A DNA stretch of 61,509 bases, taken from a virus. The stretch covers positions 1-61,509 of the IMG/VR virus record IMGVR_UViG_3300050011_000416; one strand, written 5' to 3'. The notes beneath the pieces are model-generated. The model did no database searches. It saw only the letters and a program-made list of their open reading frames with translations, and was not told where the DNA came from. The translations under genes were made by a program, and so were the position numbers. Below are positions 15,142-24,751 of the stretch, piece after piece (position 1 is the stretch's first letter; each line of letters begins with the position of its first letter).

Positions 15142-16991
15142 CTTTCTTCGTGCTGTTCCTTATACTCATCATGATCCAAAGAAACAAAGGATACAAAGCC
15201 ATTCTTAAATCCCCATCCAGTAGGAAGTTCTGCCAAGGAACACCTACAATTGTGGCTCACAATTCCGTTTACTACAAAACTTTCATCGTCTTCTACTGTA
15301 AGATCGTATAGTTTTTGCATAGATGCTTGTCCATACTCTAATTTGTTTATCTTTAATGGTTTGTAAAAATATTGCCCTAGAGAGTTCTTGCTTACCCTTT
15401 CAATATCTTCTACTATTTTATTCATTTCGTATCCAGGGCCATATCTTAGTACATGATATCCGCATTTTTGCAAATAACTATCTCTACCGGCCTGCTTTTT
15501 GAGAAAATTTTCCATAGTCATCTTACCGGATAGAACTGGAAGATAGTGTCCGCCCCCATCATATTCTAGAATAACCTTAAGATCTTCAATTACGCCGTCT
15601 ACGGTCCATTTGTGCATAAGTTGTTGCGGGGCCAACGTTGGATAAAACTCTCTTACTTCATTTATAAAAACGCTCTCTTCTTTAGAAATTCTAGGCATTA
15701 ATGAATTTAGCTTGGCTCTATGCAACGCCAAAAATTCCTTATTTTCTTCTTTTTGAGCCCAAAATTCTCCTTTTTTGATAAGTTCCCTAGTAGCCTCATT
15801 AGCCTTAAACATCAATTCAAGCATTCTCTCTGGATTATTTTTAGCAAATTCAGTCATTTGTTTAGCAGATTTAATAGAAATATTTTTTTTGTGGTCTGGA
15901 TCTTTCCATTGAAAAGAGGCCATACATTTTTTTGAACAAAAAATTCCCTTTAAGTTATTTCTCTTATCGTTACCCCATTTTATGGGCATTTCATAATTGC
16001 AGCTACTACAAGTAGAATAAAGCTGCATAAGTTCATCATTTTCTGTTAAATTTCTGGCCTCTACCCATCCGCGACTAGTCAGAAATTGATGTTCAGGAGT
16101 AACACTAAGACTTTGCTGCTTCTTCCAATGATTTTTCCCATTACTTTTTCTAGTTCCTTCAAAGAAAACCTTAATCATCTTGCCATTATAAGGCTTTGTC
16201 CAATTTTCTAGAGTATCTAAAACAGTCTTAAACTTTCCTGTGTGGGTCAACACTCTATCGCCGATCTTAACCTTATCGATTCTTAAATATCCCGCATGCT
16301 CTGTGTATATGTGAGCATTTCGACTAGTAAAACAATGGGGGTGTTCTCCGCAAGCACTTGGCCTATCTTCTCCGCGCTTATGATATCCCATGGATAGTTC
16401 ACTCATTTTATAAGTTTTTGGTGTTACTCCATCAGGCATCATATGAAGTTTAACACATTCCGAGCATGCTTGTCCATCTCTTACTATAATAAAAAATACT
16501 GTAGGATCCTCAATTCCCTGCGCTTCTGTCCTACCAACTATTTCCATAGTATGACCCATATTGCGAGTTTTGGTAGTTTCCGCTTCTGCAATTAGCCTCA
16601 TATGGCTTCTAGCTTTTTCCATATGTTCTGAGATAATGTCTGTCACCTGATTAGCTGTGACATGTTCTCCTCTAGTTTTAGCTTCTTTCACCAAGGCATC
16701 CACAGCTTCTGTTACATCGGAACTAGTCTTGCCCCTCAATCCTTCAATATATCCATAGGAACTATTCAAGATAGAACGGAGAACGTCACGTTCAAAGATA
16801 TTAGGTTCTTTGTTATTCATGGCCTGTAAGAAGATGTGGGCCAAACTAAATTTGGGTTGGGATCCAAAGAATTCCATCTTTTTATCCCTGAGCTTGGGGA
16901 TATTGCCCAATAGGTGATAGGCTAGACGATCAAACATCTTTTCTACAGCAATCCCGATAGCTTCTTTGCCAGAACTGCTTATCCCGTACAT
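15138..16991 (-). CDS. MuF-like head morphogenesis protein containing an intein
   Basis: A 617-residue precursor. The exteins (residues 1-219 and 582-617) form a Mu gpF-type minor head protein, with the conserved RDGQACSECVKLH and the terminal CRCSLAELP. Residues 220-581 are an intein: Cys220 in HPHCFTSRN, block B SVTPEHQFLTSRG, and the C-terminal DLTVEDDESFVVNGIVSHN before Cys582. Splicing would leave a 255-residue protein. It lies downstream of the portal gene, as in Mu and SPP1 head operons. AAAGG precedes the start. Confidence 0.8.
   Translation of the reverse strand: MYGISSSGKEAIGIAVEKMFDRLAYHLLGNIPKLRDKKMEFFGSQPKFSLAHIFLQAMNNKEPNIFERDVLRSILNSSYGYIEGLRGKTSSDVTEAVDALVKEAKTRGEHVTANQVTDIISEHMEKARSHMRLIAEAETTKTRNMGHTMEIVGRTEAQGIEDPTVFFIIVRDGQACSECVKLHMMPDGVTPKTYKMSELSMGYHKRGEDRPSACGEHPHCFTSRNAHIYTEHAGYLRIDKVKIGDRVLTHTGKFKTVLDTLENWTKPYNGKMIKVFFEGTRKSNGKNHWKKQQSLSVTPEHQFLTSRGWVEARNLTENDELMQLYSTCSSCNYEMPIKWGNDKRNNLKGIFCSKKCMASFQWKDPDHKKNISIKSAKQMTEFAKNNPERMLELMFKANEATRELIKKGEFWAQKEENKEFLALHRAKLNSLMPRISKEESVFINEVREFYPTLAPQQLMHKWTVDGVIEDLKVILEYDGGGHYLPVLSGKMTMENFLKKQAGRDSYLQKCGYHVLRYGPGYEMNKIVEDIERVSKNSLGQYFYKPLKINKLEYGQASMQKLYDLTVEDDESFVVNGIVSHNCRCSLAELPTGWGFKNGFVSFVSLDHDEYKEQHEES
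15249..16334 (-). mobile_element. Intein with an EDxHD (Vsr-like) endonuclease
   Basis: This is the 362-residue intein of the MuF-like protein. Between the splicing blocks it carries a zinc-ribbon stretch (CSSCNYEMP, FCSKKC) and then, near residues 435-518 of the precursor, a nuclease core ILEYDGGGHYLPV, RDSYLQKCGYHVLRYG. This resembles Vsr/EDxHD or PD-(D/E)XK enzymes rather than the usual LAGLIDADG or HNH type. The insertion point is the conserved His|Cys-Arg-Cys of MuF proteins. Confidence 0.75.
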
Positions 16992-16994
16992 TAA

Positions 16995-17600
16995 TTAGCC
17001 TTTGAGAAGTTGCTCGTAATTAAGGGTTTTGGTGATGGTCTCAGTAGCCTTAGCTTTCTCTTCATCAAAACTTTTCATAAAATCTTTGACGATTTCCTCT
17101 TGCATATTGAGGGCCTTTTGGGCAGGCACGCTCATGTTCTTGGTAGCAGACCTACTAAGAGTAAAAGGGGCTTTCATGGCCTTACCAATAGCTGCAATTG
17201 CCTTTTCGGATTTTCGGAGATCGGAGATATCTTTTAAGCTTTTCTGGAATGCTTTAATGCCATTCAAGGACTTTTGAAATTCCGCTTGTTCTGGAGAACC
17301 AGGTTTTGACTGACCAAGCATTCCTTCAAGTTGGCCAATGTGCTGATCAAGTTCCGAACCATCTGGAGATTCCGGAGAGTTCATTTCCTGTCCTGGCTGA
17401 GCATTTGGATCCTGTCCAGGTTGACCTGGCTGCCCCATTTGAGCTTGCTGCGCCTGTTCAGCCGAAGCCTGAGCTTGCTGCGCCTGTTGGACTTGGCCCT
17501 GTCTCATACCTTCTTCTACGCCTAACCGAAAGGCAAGATCGACAGTGTCTTTAAACTTGAGTTTAAGTTCTTTGTATTTATTCTTATAATCAACTTGCAT
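16995..17600 (-). CDS. Gln/Pro-rich virion-associated protein
   Basis: A 201-residue protein with a low-complexity Gln/Ala/Pro tract (QAQQAQ and QPGQPGQ, residues 35-72) between a helical N-terminus and a helical C-terminal half. It sits between the portal and MuF-like genes and overlaps the portal gene by 11 bases, so a head assembly role is likely. The mechanism is not visible. Confidence 0.5.
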   Translation of the reverse strand: MQVDYKNKYKELKLKFKDTVDLAFRLGVEEGMRQGQVQQAQQAQASAEQAQQAQMGQPGQPGQDPNAQPGQEMNSPESPDGSELDQHIGQLEGMLGQSKPGSPEQAEFQKSLNGIKAFQKSLKDISDLRKSEKAIAAIGKAMKAPFTLSRSATKNMSVPAQKALNMQEEIVKDFMKSFDEEKAKATETITKTLNYEQLLKG

Positions 17601-19416
17601 CGTCGTCTTCCTCTAAAAGGTCGTCAATTTCCATCTCAATGAATTGCATCGTAAGTTCAACAGGACGTGGGGCAAAATAAGCAATAAGGGTATTTGGACT
17701 AACTTGTGCCATCAATTGCATATTTTGTAAGAAAAAGGGATCTCTCTTATAACGAAGCATGGGATCTGAGGTAGCCCCAATTGCACCAGTAAAGAATTCC
17801 TTAATCTCTCCAACATTTTGAAGCTTGTCCCATAATAGCTGAATTCGTTCGTTAAAGGGGATGTCGCCGCCAAGATATTTAGGAATGATATCCTTATCCA
17901 CATGAAGCAATACGTCGTTGTAAGTCATCGACGTTGGCATATCTTGCTGTAATCGTGTGGCTTCTTGTTCTTTAGATTCCGCATCCAGTCCAGCAAACTC
18001 AAGGACAACTATCTTAGCCAGAATGGGGTCAATGATTGGAATCAATCTTTGATTAAAGAAATTCTCAAAATGTTGCAAAAGAGGAACAAGCCCAGAATCT
18101 CTGGCAGCTTCCATCTTGAATTCGTTATTGGACTCAGATAGGGTTTGAGAATTCGAACCCTTAGAAAGATGGCCATATCCAGGAAGCTCATCCGGAGACA
18201 TCTGGAAAGTGGCTAGAATGTTCCTGGCGATCTGGTCATAAATGAACTCAAAACTGTCATCAGCTTTATCGTTGGCAAATGACAGCCACTCGATTTGTTC
18301 TTGGGGAGAAATACCCATCAAAGGAGTTCTGAAAGAATTCTGAACACCATTGATAGATGCCTGAAACTCTTGCCTAAACTTTTCTAGAGTAGGGCTATCG
18401 ACATCATCAGACTTAATAACCAAAGCACCACGAGTAGCGCGACCGTTTTGGAAGTAAAGTCTTTTCCACGTATCGATAGAGATATGTGTAGTTAAAGAAG
18501 AAATTACTGTCTCAATAGGAGGAATTGGATAACCATTTTTCTCAACGTCGGTAGATGGGAAAAAATCATGCATTAACAATTCTTTATGCGTAAAGTATTG
18601 TTTTGCAATGCCTTCTACCTGTTGACACCATGCGTATTTATCTTCTCTAAGCTTATCGTAATCAACTTTGATAGTGTCGCCAGTAATACGCTCAAGCTCT
18701 TTAATGGCCAAGATGCGAGTGTTTATGCCAGCTTGTTCTCCATTGCGAACCGTTTTGTAAATGGTTCCGGCGTCAATTGCCCTAAACCTATTAAATGGAA
18801 ACTCCCCATCTTTATCAGGAGCGGTTTCTCTGTCATAAATAACTTCTGTACCCATCCAGCCAAAGGTCAAAGCATTCTGAACCTGAATACCCAGAAATTG
18901 GCTTAGGGTAGTTTTCTGTTGATTTTCAAGACCTTCGGTGTGACCGCAATTTAATAGGATGGTCTCAAGACGCTTAATACGTTCAGTAACTTTTGCAAAC
19001 TGTTCTGTATTGAGGAGTTTGAGGAATTCAGACTTGATCCTAACCTGCATTCCCTTATCAAAACGATCTTTCCTCTTCTTACCGAACTGACTGAGCTGGC
19101 CGCCACGAGTTCTAAGAATTGCGGCAAGCAAATGGTCCTGAACTCGAACCATCTTAAGAATGCTGTCGGGGATCTCATTACGTTTGGACTTAACTACTCC
19201 AGCATAGGCATCGTTGTAGTTTGGGCTCTCCATGAAGGTAAGAGCTGGGGCACGCTCTGTGGCTTTACCAGTGGCGTCATTAAGGGCTTTCTGGAGAGGA
19301 TGCAAGTCCATTTTTGACTTTTGAAGTTCCTCAGTAGGACTCATATTAGAAGCATCGGGAAGAGTTAGGCTCATCCCCTTCTTAATAGCAGATTTTGGTT
19401 TACTGTCATTGATCAT
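17590..19416 (-). CDS. Portal protein
   Basis: A 608-residue portal-family protein (DUF935/SPP1 gp6-like). ALTFGWMGTEVIYDRE, the central helix-rich region and SPDELPGYGHLSKGSN are characteristic of portals. It forms the dodecameric ring through which DNA enters and leaves the head. Gene order terminase, virion protein, portal, MuF supports this. The start at 19416 has a poor ribosome-binding site; a start 14 codons later has AAGGGG upstream and is a real alternative. Confidence 0.8.
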   Translation of the reverse strand: MINDSKPKSAIKKGMSLTLPDASNMSPTEELQKSKMDLHPLQKALNDATGKATERAPALTFMESPNYNDAYAGVVKSKRNEIPDSILKMVRVQDHLLAAILRTRGGQLSQFGKKRKDRFDKGMQVRIKSEFLKLLNTEQFAKVTERIKRLETILLNCGHTEGLENQQKTTLSQFLGIQVQNALTFGWMGTEVIYDRETAPDKDGEFPFNRFRAIDAGTIYKTVRNGEQAGINTRILAIKELERITGDTIKVDYDKLREDKYAWCQQVEGIAKQYFTHKELLMHDFFPSTDVEKNGYPIPPIETVISSLTTHISIDTWKRLYFQNGRATRGALVIKSDDVDSPTLEKFRQEFQASINGVQNSFRTPLMGISPQEQIEWLSFANDKADDSFEFIYDQIARNILATFQMSPDELPGYGHLSKGSNSQTLSESNNEFKMEAARDSGLVPLLQHFENFFNQRLIPIIDPILAKIVVLEFAGLDAESKEQEATRLQQDMPTSMTYNDVLLHVDKDIIPKYLGGDIPFNERIQLLWDKLQNVGEIKEFFTGAIGATSDPMLRYKRDPFFLQNMQLMAQVSPNTLIAYFAPRPVELTMQFIEMEIDDLLEEDDDAS

Positions 19417-19419
19417 AGA

Positions 19420-20013
19420 TTAGCCCATTAAAGCAAAGAAAGTATTGGCAGTGAGGGTTCCAGAATTAGTAATAGTCAAGGAAGTCACAGGCCCAGACAT
19501 GAAAAATACTGCTGGCTGAATCGATCCGTTAACTTGGAAAGGCTGTAGAACCATTGCCGTACCCCCATTATATATCACGGAAACTTTCTGATCTGATTCC
19601 AAATAGATAAATGAGGCGGGTACATAGAAGCTAACGGATAGTCCAACGGTGGTCGTAGTGGCAGCATTAGAAAGCGTAACCGTGGACCCTACAATGGTAA
19701 CAACCGTAGTATTTGCTGGGATGCCCGTACCAACGACTAGAAGGCCTGGAATGACACCAGTTGTTGCTCCAGTAAGGGTCAGGGTAGTTGTGGAATTGAT
19801 ATTACCAACAGTGTTGGCGGCCAGTGTCAAAAATGAAGAAGGAATGATATTTGTGGTAGTTGTTGCAATAGGTATTTGAATTTGTTGACTATTTTCAAAA
19901 TTAAAAGGTACACCGTTAATCTCCCTAGACCACTTAAAATTACTCAATGCAGGAGTAGTGTTAGTAAGTAAGTCATTGTAAGCATTAAGGAAAAAAAGAA
20001 AATTGACCTTCAT
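19420..20013 (-). CDS. Ig/adhesin-like virion protein
   Basis: A 197-residue protein from ATG 20013, which has AGGGGGC upstream. The middle part (LTGATTGVIPGLLVVGTGIP, then VVTIVGSTVTLSNAATTTT) is a beta-rich repeat type common in phage surface proteins. It may decorate the head or bind a host glycan. It lies between terminase and portal and has its own CAATCTTA-type promoter. Confidence 0.6.
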   Translation of the reverse strand: MKVNFLFFLNAYNDLLTNTTPALSNFKWSREINGVPFNFENSQQIQIPIATTTTNIIPSSFLTLAANTVGNINSTTTLTLTGATTGVIPGLLVVGTGIPANTTVVTIVGSTVTLSNAATTTTVGLSVSFYVPASFIYLESDQKVSVIYNGGTAMVLQPFQVNGSIQPAVFFMSGPVTSLTITNSGTLTANTFFALMG

Positions 20014-20028
20014 ATGGTATAGCCCCCT

Positions 20029-20042
20029 ATATGATAAGATTG
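20029..20042 (-). promoter_or_regulatory. CAATCTTA-N3-TAT promoter candidate (structural operon)
   Basis: On the minus strand CAATCTTA-TCA-TAT lies 15 bases before the start of the adhesin-like gene, just inside the gap after the terminase stop codon. It would drive the adhesin-like, portal, Q/P-rich and MuF genes. Confidence 0.55.
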
Positions 20043-20047
20043 GCGGA

Positions 20048-21913
20048 TTAGATATTCCATGAAAAACCACCACGCTTGCCGGTTCCTCCGGTAGACACAG
20101 AGACTCCCATAGCTTTGGCAAGTTCTTTCTTCATCATTTCATGTTGTTCCTGAGTATGTTTTTGTTCTTCTGGAATTTGTGTTATACTGGGATCTACCAT
20201 AGTAATATTAGGTCTTTGGGGTCCACTAATAGGAAACATGTTCTGGCCAAGATATCTGAGGCTGTCTGCTATATCTGCTACTCCAGGGGTATCGTCCGGG
20301 GTAGACGTAACCTGACCTTGGCCATCCAAAAGAAACCTGTGTTTCATTATAGCGGTTCTTACTTTTTTAGTACTCTCGGTTTCTAGAATCTTGAGCAGTC
20401 TTTGTCCCGTAGCTGTCATTATTTTACTTCTAACAGAACCTATTCCTCCCATAACGTCCTTAACAAATTTTGGACAAGGGCAACCGTTTCTAACAAATGC
20501 TTTAATATAAGCTGGGGCCGATGTGTCACAATACCATTTCATCACATTATATTTTTCTTTAAAGTTTATTGCTACTGGAACTAAATCTTGTATCTCTAAT
20601 CTTGGACTCGCAAAACAATCGATAATCCAAACCTCTCCATTTGGAATTCTGGCCATTGCTAAAATAACTGCATCATGGGTATGGCCCCAATCTACTCCAC
20701 AATATACGGGAATATTTAAAGATTTAAGGATGGAATAAATAGAGTTGACATCGGTAGTGGATGGTGCTGGATTTCCAATAAGAGCTTCATAGGCCTGTTT
20801 TATAGAAATTAAATTACCATCCTTATTTTTATCTACATATCGAGGATATACCAATCCAGCAGAACCAACTTTCCAGCATAAAAGTTCTGATTCGGCAACA
20901 TCGACATCATTGTCTGCAAATTTTTGAAGCACCGAAACAATTGGTTTATAGAATCCGCCAGTAGCTGTTTGTGGTTTTTGAGAAAGTCTAGTTCTGCACA
21001 CAGGGAGTAGCTTGCAACCAACGCAACCTCCATGAACGTTTGGAATCATATCATACTTAGGCTTCTCAATATCCGGTAGACCGTTAAAATCATCTCCTGT
21101 AAGCTGGACAAGAGGAAGATTCCTAGCAACAAACATATCTTGTTTTGGCAATTCCGGTTTATGCCTTGTAATTGGGCACGCCTCGGTCACATCGAGAATA
21201 TTCCACGAAAGAATGGTGGAATTTGTTTCTTCAGCTTTATCTATGGCCTCTTGCATATTTCCGAAGGCGTACTTACGTGTTGAAAGATAAACCCTAATAC
21301 CGTAAAATCCTCTACTAAATCCTGTAATATTTTTACCTTGTTTGATAGCAGTAGGATCAGCTAAATCCAATTCATCCAAAAAAAGAAAATTAGCATGTAA
21401 GGAATTCATTCCTTTTGTAGTACATATTAGAATTTTAATAAATGGGGTTTTGCCTTCAGGAGTTTTATACTTAATAGTTCTCTTATTTTGGGTCATATTT
21501 TCCCATTTACTTATCTCAAGCAATGGGGCTATTTTTGTTATGAAATCTCCTATGTAACCTATGGCGACTGCAGACTGCTCCTCTGTAGCAGCGGCATGTG
21601 CAACTGTTCTAGAAAAATGTAACATAATCAAAAGCTCTAAAATGGCAACACTAACCGTTTTCATCCCTTCTCTGCAAGACATAAGTATAAAATTTGGCGT
21701 AACATCACCAGAATTATTCTTTGCTGCTTCGTAAATTTGCCAAATCGAGTCCAATGGAGAAGAGGAACTGCCAGGATCTGTAATTTCTAATGGAAGTTCA
21801 AGATCCAAAAAAGATAGTGCCCAGTCCTTTATGTCTTCGGCAGATTGCAGATGGTCGAACATGAGTCCTGCATACTCTTTTTTCTGATCATCTGTTAAGT
21901 TTTTAAAATCCAT
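20048..21913 (-). CDS. Terminase large subunit
   Basis: A 621-residue packaging motor. The ATPase domain has a Walker-A-like CREGMKT and the Walker B FLFLDELD. The nuclease domain has the RNase H-fold acidic residues in YCGVDWGHTHDAV, WYCDTSAP and ADSLRYL. A cysteine cluster (GGCVGCKLLPVC) sits between the domains. It cuts concatemeric DNA and pumps it through the portal. AGGAAC precedes the start. Confidence 0.9.
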   Translation of the reverse strand: MDFKNLTDDQKKEYAGLMFDHLQSAEDIKDWALSFLDLELPLEITDPGSSSSPLDSIWQIYEAAKNNSGDVTPNFILMSCREGMKTVSVAILELLIMLHFSRTVAHAAATEEQSAVAIGYIGDFITKIAPLLEISKWENMTQNKRTIKYKTPEGKTPFIKILICTTKGMNSLHANFLFLDELDLADPTAIKQGKNITGFSRGFYGIRVYLSTRKYAFGNMQEAIDKAEETNSTILSWNILDVTEACPITRHKPELPKQDMFVARNLPLVQLTGDDFNGLPDIEKPKYDMIPNVHGGCVGCKLLPVCRTRLSQKPQTATGGFYKPIVSVLQKFADNDVDVAESELLCWKVGSAGLVYPRYVDKNKDGNLISIKQAYEALIGNPAPSTTDVNSIYSILKSLNIPVYCGVDWGHTHDAVILAMARIPNGEVWIIDCFASPRLEIQDLVPVAINFKEKYNVMKWYCDTSAPAYIKAFVRNGCPCPKFVKDVMGGIGSVRSKIMTATGQRLLKILETESTKKVRTAIMKHRFLLDGQGQVTSTPDDTPGVADIADSLRYLGQNMFPISGPQRPNITMVDPSITQIPEEQKHTQEQHEMMKKELAKAMGVSVSTGGTGKRGGFSWNI

Positions 21914-22868
21914 GTGAAGTTCCTAAGAAATTGAGGCACCTACTAATGCAAATTTCTTTATCTTTAATCCAATCTTCTTCTTTAATATGCAGAATTTGAA
22001 TGCCTTTTGAGGCAAACCAATCATCTTTGATCTTGTGGTAATTTAAGATGTCTTCATCTGACCATTCAGATTTATGAGAATCTTTTCTCATAAATTCAAA
22101 CGAATGATATCGAGTGCCATCAAATTCTATCCCTTTGTTTAATTCTTGAACAAAGATGTCTATTTCAAATCCTTTAATGTGCGGCCTATCGATGATAGAA
22201 ACTTTCATGTCCCTCATCTTCTTACTCTCTGGATAAATATTTTTTATTATACATAAAAGTTCGTTTTCTGCAATAGAAGAAGATCTAGATAGTTTCATAT
22301 GCTTACAAATTTGATCTATGACCCCTCTTCTAGAAGCCACTAAACTGGCTGAACTATTTTTTTGAAATTCTCCACGCGTTTTATATTGCAATGCTTCTTT
22401 TTGAAGTGTTTCTGGAGTCCAATGAATATAATTCTGCTCCATGTGAGAACAAAATTGATCAAAAAACCCCCTTCTTCTGATCAAATTATATGCGGATTCA
22501 TTACTGTATCTTAGTTCTTTCAGTGTTTTGTATTTTAAGGCTTCCAGTTTAAGCATTTCATCTGTCCAATAAATACATCCATCTACCATATGACTACAAA
22601 CAGAATCAATTATATTCATTCTATGTGCTGCCCGATAAGCTCCACAACTACCTTTTAGAAATTCATTTCTAGTTTTGTATTTTAGGGCTTCTAGTTCTAC
22701 TATATTTTTGGGCCAACTATTTTGAGCCTTGTGCATATGAGTACAAATTTGATCTAAGATATCTTTTGAAATAGCCGATCTATATGCACCACGGCTTCCT
22801 TTTTGAAAACTAAATCGTGTTTCATATTTTAAAGCTTCTGCTTGCAATAAATTTAATGTCCATTTCAT
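21903..22868 (-). CDS. Free-standing homing endonuclease with four DNA-binding repeats
   Basis: A 321-residue protein. Four repeats of about 49 residues follow the pattern EALKYKTRxEFxKGSxGAYxAA, then IDxxCSHM, and probably bind DNA. The C-terminal third has an EDxHD/Vsr-like core (KGFEIDIFVQ, KGIEFDGTRYHSFEF, IQILHIKEEDW), related in pattern to the nuclease in the MuF intein. The ATG at 22868 abuts a CAATCTTA-type motif; a GTG at 22907 would add 13 residues. It sits between groEL and terminase and overlaps the latter by 11 bases. Confidence 0.8.
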   Translation of the reverse strand: MKWTLNLLQAEALKYETRFSFQKGSRGAYRSAISKDILDQICTHMHKAQNSWPKNIVELEALKYKTRNEFLKGSCGAYRAAHRMNIIDSVCSHMVDGCIYWTDEMLKLEALKYKTLKELRYSNESAYNLIRRRGFFDQFCSHMEQNYIHWTPETLQKEALQYKTRGEFQKNSSASLVASRRGVIDQICKHMKLSRSSSIAENELLCIIKNIYPESKKMRDMKVSIIDRPHIKGFEIDIFVQELNKGIEFDGTRYHSFEFMRKDSHKSEWSDEDILNYHKIKDDWFASKGIQILHIKEEDWIKDKEICISRCLNFLGTSHGF

Positions 22869-22880
22869 ATTATAAGATTG
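22867..22880 (-). promoter_or_regulatory. CAATCTTA-N3-TAT promoter candidate (homing endonuclease)
   Basis: On the minus strand CAATCTTA-TAA-TAT overlaps the ATG at 22868, with the same arrangement and flanks as before the HNH gene at 4021. Confidence 0.55.
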
Positions 22881-22907
22881 CCTTATTAACCTATAAAAGT
22901 CAAGCAC

Positions 22908-24701
22908 TTACTTCCTATTTAATGCTGGATTCTGATAGGCGTCGCTGTTTTCTGAGACTTTAGCCCATTCTTCATCCAATTTGGCCTCACTTCTTTCATA
23001 TGCAGCATCTCTAGGATGACAGACGATGCCTCCCAAAGTACCCAATACACCAGCAATTTCAACACTATTTCTCAATGCTTCACTCACAGCTTTTGTGGCA
23101 TCAAAAATTCCCAAGTCTTCGGCTTTACCGAATAGTTGGTTCTCAATGTCATAGACCTCACCAGGACTTTCAATCAGTCTAGTTAGAACCTCACTTGCCT
23201 CTTCCTCATGATATCCAGCATTATCCAGTAACCTGTTAAAAAGGGCCACCAATGATGGCATCAAGACTTCCCTGGCAGGATCTCCCTTTTCCAATTCTTC
23301 AGAGATTTTAAGAGTCATGTCTAGAACAACTCGACCCCCACCTGGCAAAACTCCGTGAGTAATGCTACTTCTGATAGAGCATACGGCATCTTCCGCGCGA
23401 TCTGCCCTTTCCTTGATGTCTGCGGGACTGGATCCAATAATAGTCAACTTAGCAATTCCAGAAGTAATTTTGGCAATTCTTTCTTCTAACCAACTAGACT
23501 CTGCTTTTGATTCCGCTCTCTTAAGTTGCTTCCTTAGTTCGTCCGCCCTATATTCAATATTGACCGCATCAGGGCTTCCTCCCAAAGTACTCCTGAAACG
23601 AGTAGCTTCAAAATTTTCCATCCCGGTTCCTAGATCTTCGATTGTAGCCGAATTTATTTGGTTCTTAAGTCCAAACACTTTGGCTCCGGTAAAGGCTGCC
23701 AGATCCGTCATCCAATGAGATTGGGCATTCATGAACTGTGCCATAGGAGCTTTAATGGGCACGATTCTTAGAGTTCCAGTTTGCTCAAAATTGAAAGATA
23801 GGGTGGAAATGACCGTCTCAGAGAAACCATTGGCTACAAGAATGATATTTTTAAGTTCTTTAGCAACTTCAGCTTTTTGACTTTCTGGAGCCTGCGTTAT
23901 CCTATCCTCGATGGCATTAAATAGGGGAGTTAGGGAAATAAGATCCATTAGGGCTCCATCGTATAGGATGAACTTTGGATTCTCTAGATAGCACCTTTGA
24001 TTTCCTTGATCGTTAATATAGGAAGGAAAATACTTGCCAGAACTCTCTTCTAGGCCTATAGGGATGGGATAGCCCTCTATCCTCTCCACCTTGTAGCCAC
24101 TTGGCCCTGGAAGCTCTCTAATAGTGACATGTGAGGCCTCGCCATAGCCAACTTCTTCAAAACACTGAAGAACTGCTTCAGCCAAAGCCTTCTCCCCATT
24201 TGCACTGATCGTAGCTACATTTAGGAGAAGATTTTTAGACTCTTCGGTAACCTTAATGCTTCGCTCTGCAATATATGGCAGAAGAGTTTCTTCCATGACC
24301 TTCTTGATACGTCTTACGGTCTTTTGGGGAGATTCTTTTGGATTGTTCTCACAAAAATCAAAGATATTACGGATGAGTTCATTTGCCAGTACAGCGGTAG
24401 TAGTCGTACCATCGCCACACTCATTAGCGGTCCTAAGAGAGCAGGAACGGGCTACCTCAATGATACTGTGCTTATATGGGTTCTGGTGGGCCATTGCCAT
24501 GAATACGGATATTCCGTCCTTACTGATTCTATCTGGTAGGCCCACATGGTCTGATTCAAGAAGCATCACTTTACCACCTGGTCCAAGGGTGCCTCCAACA
24601 AGACGACTAATATCCCCCATAGTTTCTAGAACAACATCTCTTATCTTATTGTTATCACTCAGATATATTTTGGGGGCCGTTTTAGCTTTTCTATAAGACA
24701 T
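22908..24701 (-). CDS. groEL: GroEL-like chaperonin
   Basis: A 597-residue group I chaperonin homologue. The equatorial ATP site is visible in LVGGTLGPGGKVML and NECGDGTTTTAVLAN, and HGVLPGGGRVVLDM appears in the C-terminal equatorial part. The middle is divergent from bacterial GroEL, and there is no Gly-Met tail. Phage chaperonins fold phage proteins, often capsid components. The start at 24701 is chosen because AAAGGAG lies just upstream; an upstream ATG at 24725 would add eight residues. No groES adjoins it; a candidate lies at 29208-29531. Confidence 0.9.
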   Translation of the reverse strand: MSYRKAKTAPKIYLSDNNKIRDVVLETMGDISRLVGGTLGPGGKVMLLESDHVGLPDRISKDGISVFMAMAHQNPYKHSIIEVARSCSLRTANECGDGTTTTAVLANELIRNIFDFCENNPKESPQKTVRRIKKVMEETLLPYIAERSIKVTEESKNLLLNVATISANGEKALAEAVLQCFEEVGYGEASHVTIRELPGPSGYKVERIEGYPIPIGLEESSGKYFPSYINDQGNQRCYLENPKFILYDGALMDLISLTPLFNAIEDRITQAPESQKAEVAKELKNIILVANGFSETVISTLSFNFEQTGTLRIVPIKAPMAQFMNAQSHWMTDLAAFTGAKVFGLKNQINSATIEDLGTGMENFEATRFRSTLGGSPDAVNIEYRADELRKQLKRAESKAESSWLEERIAKITSGIAKLTIIGSSPADIKERADRAEDAVCSIRSSITHGVLPGGGRVVLDMTLKISEELEKGDPAREVLMPSLVALFNRLLDNAGYHEEEASEVLTRLIESPGEVYDIENQLFGKAEDLGIFDATKAVSEALRNSVEIAGVLGTLGGIVCHPRDAAYERSEAKLDEEWAKVSENSDAYQNPALNRK

Positions 24702-24729
24702 AATCTCTCCTTTAGGAATATTCAAGTAA

Positions 24730-24738
24730 CTTATATCA
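24730..24738 (-). promoter_or_regulatory. Extended -10 promoter for groEL
   Basis: The minus strand reads TGATATAAG, an extended -10 box, about 29 bases upstream of the groEL start. Its -35 region overlaps the TTGACT of the divergent helicase promoter, so the two promoters may compete. Confidence 0.5.
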
Positions 24739-24751
24739 TAGAAAAATAAGG

